Position numbers and translations under genes: made by a program. From assembly GCF_963678635.1 (NCBI RefSeq), contig NC_087064.1, positions 83,571,847 through 83,631,846 on the forward strand: a stretch of DNA of 60,000 nucleotides, in the 5' to 3' direction. The notes under the pieces were generated by a model, which was given only the letters and a program-made list of their open reading frames with translations, was not told the DNA's origin and did no database searches. This document shows, piece by piece, positions 46,950 through 53,730 of this stretch. The stretch is from Symsagittifera roscoffensis. Lineage: Eukaryota > Xenacoelomorpha > Acoela > Convolutidae. Numbering within the stretch: position 1 is the first letter of the stretch; each line of letters opens with the position of its first letter.

Positions 46950-47285
46950 TCAAGTTTAGTTTAACTTCCGATAGCCATGTATTTGCAATGCCTAAAATTC
47001 TCTGATGCATATGCATTGCTTGCTGAATTTTTTTTGCTCGTTTTTAGTATTGTGTCATTTGCATAAATAACAAGTCTGACGTTGCTTTGTTCAATGACCA
47101 AAAAATCATTGAGGTAAATGATAAATAGCAAAGGTCGCGGTATTGAACTTTGTGGCATCCATTTTTTCCTGTTTTATGTCCCACAACTTCAATATACTGT
47201 TTGCGGTATTCAAAGTACGACTTAAGAAGTTGATGAATTAGTCTTCTCAAACCAAGAAACTAAAGTTTAATCAAAAGTTTGAGGA
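46950..47285 (-). pseudogene. Decayed LINE reverse transcriptase fragment
   Basis: Minus-strand frames 47250-47044 and 47158-46961 together show a LINE RT core. SYFEYRKQYIEVVGHKTG resembles 'W..SYL.nR.Q.v.v.g..S', then PRPLLFIIYLNDF matches 'GPLLFxIYxNDL', then VIYANDTIL stands where YADDT is expected. The two frames switch near 47160. In the catalytic motif, Asp is replaced by Asn. It is a short, dead copy, probably of a CR1/L2/jockey-type LINE and unrelated to the intact one at 52885. Flanks are too decayed to define ends. Confidence 0.65.
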
Positions 47286-47800
47286 AAACAATTTTTTCAC
47301 CGCCGATGGTTATATGTATTTGCGAAATAAACAAGACTGCTCGTATCAGGGCGAAGCCCTGAATGTTCCGACTGCCTTTTAAGGTTTTATGGAGCAGTAA
47401 TATCATTAAAAATTAAATGTAATAAAATAAATTTTTTTTTTTTAATTTGATTTTTTTTTAATGAAAATCATCCCCCCACACGCCATTTAATGTACAAAAC
47501 GATAGATTTAGCTCCTTATAACAATTCAATTATGGCAAATAAGCTTCTTTCAACCAATTTGGAACAATTTTAAGACGAATTTTAAGACGAACTCTCCGCT
47601 TACGCGTTAATAGCGCGAAATATATCGCGCGTTAATTGTCCCAAGTTGGCCAAAATGGCAATCTTTAAATCCCCATAACTTTACGACAAATGCTCACAGG
47701 TGAAATATCTTTTCAAATTTGAGCTCAGGACAACAATACCTTTTGAATGAAATAAAAAAATTCCGTCAAAAATGGCTAGTTAAAAAGTCGAAATTTGTCT
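47286..47800. other. Intron 2 sequence with two GC-rich hairpins
   Basis: No gene. tcagggcgaagccctga (about 47347-47363) is a perfect 7-bp stem with a 3-nt loop. gcgcgaaatatatcgcgc (about 47613-47630) is a perfect 6-bp inverted repeat inside a longer imperfect palindrome flanked by cgcgttaa-like ends. Both stand out in AT-rich surroundings. Confidence 0.5.
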
Positions 47801-47889
47801 GAAGAAAAAAAAACCCACCCCGAGCACAAATATTCCGTTACTTTCGTATCGAAAGTCGGAACAATAATTATTTTTTTCGCAATAGTAAA
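47801..47889 (+). repeat. Detached copy of the LINE 5' end, fused to gypsy RT
   Basis: These 89 bp (gaagaa, A run, cccaccccgagcacaaat ... cgcaatagtaaa) are nearly identical to 52885-52972, the start of the LINE after the gypsy LTR. They differ by one A in the A run and two substitutions. Immediately after it, the gypsy reverse transcriptase coding sequence begins abruptly (KLDKCTSDHF), without gag, protease or 5' LTR. Confidence 0.85.
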
Positions 47890-49250
47890 ACTTGATAAAT
47901 GCACAAGTGATCATTTCGTAGCTCCAGTAGTCATAACGGCAAAAAAAGGACGGCACGGTGAAATTAGCAATGGACGCAAAACCAATGAGCTCACAGATCT
48001 TCAAAAATAAATTTCAGATGCCAAATTTATTAGAACTACTCCACTCAGCAGCTCAAATAATTACAGCCAAGACAGAAGGCACAGTCTGGTTTACGTCACT
48101 AGATCTAAAGTACGCATTCAGTCAACTCCCATTAGACGAATTCGTGAGCAAACACTGTAACTTCAGCATCGTATGCGGGGAATTTACTGGAACGTACAGA
48201 TTCAAAACCGGATTTTATGGACTAACAGACATGCCAAAGGAATTCCAGAAAGCAATGGACAACACAATCCAAGGAATTCAAGGAGTCATCTGTTTCTTAG
48301 ATGACATACTAATAGTATCAAAAGGTTCAGTCACGGAACACAATGAAACAGTTGACAAAGTCCTGTCAAAGTTAGACAAAGAAGGATTTGCGCTAAAACT
48401 CAGCAAATGTGAATTTTCAAAAACAAAATTAATCTGGCTGGGATTCGAGATAGATGAGACAGGAGTGAGACCAAAATACTCGAAGATAGAAGCAGTAATG
48501 GCATTACAACCGCCAAAATCTCTGAAACAACTGAGATCATTCATGGGTATTTTAAATCACATGTCCAGATTTATACCCAATCTCCAAAAACACACCGAAC
48601 CATTACGCCCATCAGTGAAGGCGGATAACAAAGAAAAATTCATTTGGAGTGAAGAAGCAAACAACGCATTTAAGAAAACCCTGGAACTAATCGCCAACAT
48701 AACAAAAATGCACCATTACGATGCCACCAAACAATGCAGGATTAAATGTGACGCCAGTCACAAAGGATTGGGGGCTGCATTAGAGCAAGAATTGGAACCG
48801 GACAAATGGGTACCAATCGCATTCACATCAAGATTTTTGAATGCAGCTGAACAAAAGTACAGCACTAACGAGCTCGAACTACTAGCGGTGGTATGGTCAT
48901 GTGAATTCTTTAGAAATTATTTATTGGGAAACCAATTCCAAATAATAACCGACCACAAGGCCATAGTCACAGCATTATCAGAAAATCGGGGCAACAAAAC
49001 ATACCAATCCAGGCTGACAAGATGGGCAGACAGAATGCTACCATATGAATATACAATTTCTCAAATCGCAGGAGCTAAAATAGGAATGGCAGAATACTTA
49101 TCAAGAAGCCCTAAATTTGAGGCACCACCTACATCAAAATACGACGAACAGTTTGTAGTCAAAGACATCGAAAACTTTGATGAGGCATGTAGGGTGATTA
49201 ACACTCCAGCGCCGACAAAAGAAACTGAAAAAATCCAATTAGTCAAGGCC
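47890..49250 (+). pseudogene. pol: Gypsy reverse transcriptase and RNase H, frameshifted
   Basis: Similarity begins at KLDKCTSDHFVAPVVITAKK in one frame and switches, at the A run 47942-47948, into the frame that then stays open to 49607. The RT has SLDLKYAFSQLPL, the YRFKTGFYGLTDMP block and FLDDILIVS (48294 onward), the gypsy form of the catalytic YxDD. WLGFEIDETGV and the connection domain follow. RNase H shows CDASHKGLGAAL, ELELLAVVW and ITDHKAI, carrying the Asp-Glu-Asp residues. The closing motif reads MAEYLSR where ADxLSR is usual. RT and RNase H active-site residues look intact; only the N-terminal end is disrupted. Confidence 0.92.
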
Positions 49251-49304
49251 CACCGAGAGGAAAACAGGATAATTTCAAAGAAGGAAAACACCCACTTTCC
49301 GAAG

Positions 49305-49695
49305 CACCGCAAGGGGGCGTCGATATCTCGTACAAAAAAGTTATCCAATCAGATCCTCGATGCAGAACCGCAAAAAGTAACAAAACATCCGATGCGGAAG
49401 GAACAAGTATCAACCAATCAGGATCAAATATGCAAATGTTCACACATCCGCAAGAGGGCGCATCGTCATGCGGAACTGACACTATCCAATCAGATCAATG
49501 TATGCAAATTCACATTTCTCAAGTACAGATCGGAAAATCATGCGGTAAAAATTGTAACCAATCAGATTCGTCAATTTTTAATTTATTCACAACTTCGCCA
49601 TATCTAACCAGTTCACCATGAGAGGGCGTCGTAACAAAATCCAACCAATCAGAAGCAAGGGAGTTATATTCAGCCAAAAATATGCAAAATTCATT
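49305..49695 (+). promoter_or_regulatory. Periodic CCAAT / octamer / GGGCG motif cluster inside gypsy pol
   Basis: CCAATCAG occurs five times at 49346, 49415, 49487, 49558 and 49645, spaced 69, 72, 71 and 87 bp. The octamer ATGCAAAT occurs at 49431 and 49502, with ATGCAAAA at 49682. A GGGCG core preceded by purines occurs at about 49313, 49455 and 49622. catgcgg / gatgcgg blocks recur between them. In the pol frame the repeat translates as recurring SNQI/TNQI, and the frame ends at 49607 within the cluster. It could be a degenerate tandem repeat in a linker of the polyprotein, or an internal enhancer/promoter array; the sequence alone does not decide. Confidence 0.5.
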
Positions 49696-49699
49696 GTCC

Positions 49700-50085
49700 C
49701 CGACCTTAAACTTAAACATCACTAGCTCAAATAAATTCATAATCAATTCAACAAAACAATATTTTCAGAGGAAATTGAGTAAATTAATCCTGCCATCCAT
49801 AAAACAGATGGAAAACCCGATTGAGGAAAGAAATAGAGCAGAAATATGACAGACAGTGGAGATGATAACCGAGAGCAGGAAAAGGAAAAGGATCAGTATC
49901 GTAAATAAGAACAAGATGAACTACGCTCGAATGCTGGCAAACTTCAGAACTAACAGAATGAAAAAGACAGTGAGGGTCAACATCATAGCAGATAAAGTTG
50001 GAAAGAAGAAAGAACAAGGAGCTCCAGTGAACACAAACAAGAAATCATTCACCACAGGCCTCCATAACATACTCGATGCAGATCT
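49700..50085 (+). other. Gypsy spacer between RNase H and integrase
   Basis: Lys/Arg/Glu-rich reading (for example 49856-50119) without a recognised domain. It probably belongs to the polyprotein linker, as the integrase frame starts from about 50090. Confidence 0.4.
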
Positions 50086-50089
50086 ATTG

Positions 50090-51497
50090 GGGAACTCACG
50101 ACGGAAGACAGCCAGTTAGGCCAACTAAGGAAACACATCCTAGCAAAGGATAGAAAAGGATTCTTGAGATTGGGCAGCTACATGGCAAACTTTTGGGACG
50201 ACGCCTCGGTAATCAACGACTGCATCGTTATTGACAATAGAGTGGCAATACCAACTTGTCTGAGGAAAGCAGTAATGGCCCGATTGCGCAGAACACACCC
50301 AGGACAGGAGGCAATGGTGGACGCGGCACAATATCTGTGGTGGCCGAAAATGCATAGGGAGATCATTGATTTATGCCAAACCTGCAGATCATGTTCAGCG
50401 TATGGTAAGTACCTTAAAACGTCTAAAACATTCAATTCGGCAGAACCGTTACCAGAATTATCAGAGGTGAACGAGGAATTACAAATAGAAGTGCTGGCCC
50501 AATGTTCGATTCTAAGGGAAAGAAACTATTCTTAATAGTCGCTATTGATCGATTTTCGAAATACCCTTCTGCCAAGATCACCAGGAAGTCGGGGAGCGAA
50601 AAAATACTCAAATTCTTAAAAAACTACATACACCAACATACCATACCAAAGAATTTAAGGACAGATCAATATTCGGGATTCAAAAATGCGAAACTAGCAG
50701 AATTTTGTAAATCGAAGGGAATAAATCAAATCTTTTGCCCAGTAGGAGACCATCGGGGGTGTGGATTAGTAGAAAGATGTATCCAAACCATAAAAAGAAA
50801 ATTAGGCACAATGCAATTGGACCCAAATTTTGAGGATATACAAACAGCAGTCAAGTCAATTTTGGAAGATATTCGAATATCACGACACAGCATCCTTAAG
50901 AAGTCACCTTTCGAACTTCATTTCGGACGGAAACCGAATACGGAATGGTCTAATTTCAGATATAAACTAAAATGTTCGTTAAATCTAGATCAACAGAGAC
51001 TGGAGAGATCACTATTGAAGCCGGAGGAGATGCGAGAATCGGCGGACTCAAGGACTAGATTAAAGGTGGTGAAGAAAGGGATGACAAGCAGAGACGTGTC
51101 ACCAAACATGAAGAGGAATGGAGAAGAGCCAGAGAGTATCAGGGCATTGGAAAATCTGGCAAAGGCAGCATCGGACTGGAAATTGCACAGGAGACATCTT
51201 TCACACAAGGAGGGATCTGAGGCATTGAGACAACTGACTGAAAGAAACCTATTATTAGAAGCAAGCCTCAGAAGCGACTTGAATCAAGGAACTCTAAGAT
51301 TTAGAGTAGGACCGGAGGTGCCAGAGCACAGGACAAAAACAAGTAACCTAGAATTCGATCTTATTCACTATCCGGAGAAAGCAGTGGTATACCAGAAAAT
51401 ATTAGACAAGAAATCGGGACGTCCTTTATTCAAGCGGTTTAACGGGAAAATTGTTAAAGTCACTAATAATACTTACATTACTGAAAATGGAAAGTAA
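50090..51497 (+). pseudogene. pol: Gypsy integrase, frameshifted and with altered zinc and catalytic residues
   Basis: The first frame (about 50090-50535) has the N-terminal domain LGQLRKHILAKDRKGF, IDNRVAIP, then THPGQEAM, YLWWPKM and CQTCRSC. The HHCC zinc site has Arg (LRRTH) where the first His normally stands. The frame shifts near 50490-50500 into the one running to 51497. At that point the usual first catalytic Asp (pattern 'LQxDFAGP') reads as Glu followed by the shift. The second frame has the other two acidic residues, LRTDQYSGF and GLVERCIQTIK, with exactly 35 residues between them (D35E), and HSILKKSPFELHFGRKP. The C-terminal part is charged. Confidence 0.85.
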
Positions 51498-52512
51498 TTA
51501 GGAAAAACCACATATTACATAAACCGAAATTCAAGTCAGCATATTGTTCAAGTTTAGGAAAAAAGACACCAGCCGCAAGCACGCCGAGGAAACCATTACA
51601 TCAGAGCAGCTCAAGTGGATCAAACAGACCGGTTCATATCCTGCCGAGACCAGACGTCTCACCGGTTTCAACGTCAACAGAAAATTCAGACACGGAGAAT
51701 ATGGCACTTGACAGGCCATTCGAGAAACTGAATAGACTACATGCGAAGACGATGAAACTATATTCCACGTTGACGAAGACAGCGAGAAAGAACCCGCCAA
51801 CTTTAGCTTGTAGATATGTAACATCGCCAAACGTACTTGAAGAAGTACCAAGTGGAGGAGTGATAGACCTAACCATGTCATCAAGCAGCTCTCCAGAACA
51901 CGAGGTGCAAGTATTACTACCAGCAGAAAAGAAATTAGAGGCACAGTCGACAGAAGAATGTCCAATCTCCATAATACCAGCCGGAAAATAAGAAACGCAA
52001 ATTGAGAATCAAACGGAAGAAAGCACAAACTGTCCAATTCCCTCAGTACCGACAACAGAGAAGGAGAAGACGCAAGACAGTATGGATGGAACTCAGAGTA
52101 AGACGGCAACAGAGAAGCTAAATACTTCACAGAACAAGGAAGAAAAATCAGACGGGAAGATGGGAGTAACATCAGAAACGACGGAGAAGAAATCGGAGGA
52201 AAATAAATCAGCAGATAGAAGGAAACCAGAGAAGAAAAGGGAGAAAAGAAACGGAGAAGGCGATAACGATTCACAAGTGTCGAACAACTCAAGGTCGTCG
52301 GGCAGAAGCAAGCGGCAGACACAATTGGAAGCCCACTAAAACATTCGGTCAAAAACGTAGAAGAGAAACAAGGGTCACAAACTATTCCAATTTCGCCAGG
52401 GGAAATTCCGTTATCATCAGAAGATACTACGTCACCATCACCGAGAAGGAAACTAAGGAGACCAACATTCTCGACTAGCAAATTGGAACAACTACAAGGA
52501 AAGAAAACTTAA
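51498..52512 (+). pseudogene. Gypsy pol C-terminal charged tail, several frames
   Basis: After the stop near 51497 the composition stays strongly Lys/Glu/Ser/Thr-rich through frames 51701-51991, 52082-52339 and a last one ending at TAA 52510-52512 (ending RRPTFSTSKLEQLQGKKT). Such low-complexity tails with a final basic/Ser-rich motif occur in several gypsy lineages. I see no signal peptide, furin site or membrane segment that would indicate an envelope gene. The 316-codon minus-strand frame here (52481-51531) is antisense to this biased composition and is not called. Confidence 0.5.
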
Positions 52513-52591
52513 TCCCAAAAACTTTTAAACTCATTGACTGAATTTTGTTTATTGTGATCTTGTAAGAGAATTTCAAACGTTGTTGAAATTT

Positions 52592-52605
52592 TTTAGAGGG
52601 GGAAA
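52592..52605 (+). promoter_or_regulatory. Polypurine tract of the gypsy element
   Basis: A purine run (agagggggaaa) lies directly before the LTR start at TGTGGTGG, the normal position of the plus-strand primer. Confidence 0.75.
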
Positions 52606-52884
52606 TGTGGTGGTAGTGAGTAGACCACCTAAGATAGAGGACGTTATAACTTATTATTATTATTAATGTTAGAGATCATTTGAATAACACTAATTAAAGA
52701 CCTGTCAATCACGTTGATTGTTCTAACAACTTGATGGTGCTAAAGACTGAGACTCACTCTGTGTTAACTATTGAGAGATTATAGTTATCTTCTATTCTTT
52801 GATCCATACTTACTTATTAAACTTTACTATTAATTCAACTGTATTATTAGTCTAGTTTTCAGATAAGATTTAGGGATTATCACA
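52606..52884 (+). repeat. 3' LTR of the gypsy element, 279 bp
   Basis: It begins TGTGGTGGTAG directly after the polypurine tract and ends GGATTATCACA, giving the TG...CA ends expected of an LTR, with TGTG/CACA symmetry. It has an internal run of tta repeats near 52650. No second copy (5' LTR) occurs in the window. The next base starts the LINE 5' end. Confidence 0.8.
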
Positions 52885-53086
52885 GAAGAAAAAAAACCCA
52901 CCCCGAGCACAAATATTCCGTTACTTTCGTATCGAAAGTCGGAACAATGATTATTTTTTTCGCAATAATAAATGTAATTTCGCAATAATAAATGTACTTT
53001 CGCAATCATCACAACCAAATTAAATTTCTAGCGATCAGTCGGTTCATTTTAATGTCTTATTTTTAATTTCGCTTTTAATCGCCAAC
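52885..53086 (+). promoter_or_regulatory. LINE 5' UTR with 20-bp tandem repeat
   Basis: Starts gaagaa plus an A run and cccaccccgagc. From 52958 there are about 2.5 tandem copies of a 20-bp unit (tttcgcaataataaatgtaa), at 52958, 52978 and 52998. tcgtatcgaaagtcgg contains a small palindrome-like cgtatcg/cgaaag stretch. CR1-type 5' UTRs carry the internal promoter, so promoter function is likely but not shown. Confidence 0.55.
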
Positions 53087-53665
53087 ATGTTTGACCTCGA
53101 AACTTTCCGAAATCTGAACGACGAATTGAAATACGAGCTGTATAAAGACTTAGTCGAAAATGTTACTTATTTTAAACGAATTATCGAAAACTTAACTGTA
53201 TCAACGAAAGAGGAAGAAAGAGGAAACAAATTTTTTGATCTAGAAAATTTTAAAAACACGGGCAATTCGAAAATTACAGAAAACAAATTTGAAAACGAAT
53301 GGAGCAAGATTGGAACTCGGAGCAGAAATCAGAACAAACGAAGCGAAAATAACCAAGAAAGCAAGAATAACCAAGAAATCAAAATACAAGCAACCAATAT
53401 TCAAGAAGAAAAATTCGACCAGCAACGAAAACATTTATTTTTACCACGAGAAGGAGAATATTCTGGCCTATTACTGGGAGACTCAATTGTTAACAGAATC
53501 AATGGGGAACAAATATCGGAAAATGTGTTGGCGAGAGGATTTGGTGGGCACAAAATTTCTGCATTGCTGGAACGCGTGAGAAACAGTAAATCGCGACATT
53601 TTAAACATGTAACTACGCTAATTGGAATAAATGACTGCCTCTCAAGCGGAGAGCTACCACACTGA
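53087..53665 (+). CDS. LINE ORF1 protein with SGNH/GDSL hydrolase start, truncated
   Basis: The ATG at 53087 gives 192 residues. Residues 1-120 are highly charged (Asn/Lys/Glu-rich, likely helical) with no zinc knuckle. Residues 126-183 show SGNH hydrolase blocks: LLLGDSIVNRI (nucleophile Ser132), ARGFGG (Gly of block II) and LIGINDC (Asn182 of block III). The block V Asp/His, needed for a complete esterase, is missing because the frame stops ten residues after GIND. ORF1 proteins of this LINE group usually continue well beyond this point, so the gene looks internally deleted. The stop overlaps by 31 nt the open stretch of the ORF2 frame (open from 53635). Confidence 0.7.
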   Translation: MFDLETFRNLNDELKYELYKDLVENVTYFKRIIENLTVSTKEEERGNKFFDLENFKNTGNSKITENKFENEWSKIGTRSRNQNKRSENNQESKNNQEIKIQATNIQEEKFDQQRKHLFLPREGEYSGLLLGDSIVNRINGEQISENVLARGFGGHKISALLERVRNSKSRHFKHVTTLIGINDCLSSGELPH

Positions 53666-53685
53666 CTCATCTTTTCCTTTTCGCG

Positions 53686-53730
53686 TTGTTACTGACCCAA
53701 AGTGGGGATGTTGAAAAAAACCCTGGTCCT
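53686..53730 (+). other. 2A-like ribosome-skipping motif at ORF1/ORF2 junction
   Basis: The ORF2 frame reads LLLTQSGDVEKNPGP, an exact match to the D-(V/I)-E-x-N-P-G-P consensus, preceded by a hydrophobic stretch (LFLFALLL), as in 2A sequences of other LINEs. Skipping would separate the product after Gly, leaving Pro at the head of the endonuclease. The motif only works if ribosomes arrive in this frame; ORF1 is in the frame one base away and stops at 53665. Confidence 0.85.

Larger units (their letters stand above)
47890..52884 (+). mobile_element. 5'-truncated Ty3/gypsy LTR retrotransposon
   Basis: The order RT, RNase H, integrase zinc domain, integrase core, C-terminal tail, polypurine tract, LTR is that of Ty3/gypsy elements. 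Everything 5' of the RT fingers (5' LTR, primer binding site, gag, protease) is missing, replaced by an 89-bp LINE 5' fragment. The pol gene has several frameshifts. It lies in the sense orientation inside receptor intron 2. Because the left end is missing, no target site duplication can be checked. Confidence 0.9.

Noticed and set aside
51531-52481. 316-codon minus-strand open frame rich in Phe, Leu and Ser
   Set aside because: It is the antisense of the Lys/Glu-rich gypsy tail, where biased codon use removes stops from the opposite strand. No motif or membrane protein family is recognisable.
51498-52512. Envelope gene of the gypsy element
   Set aside because: The region after integrase is charged low complexity without signal peptide, cleavage site or membrane anchor; it fits a pol tail better.
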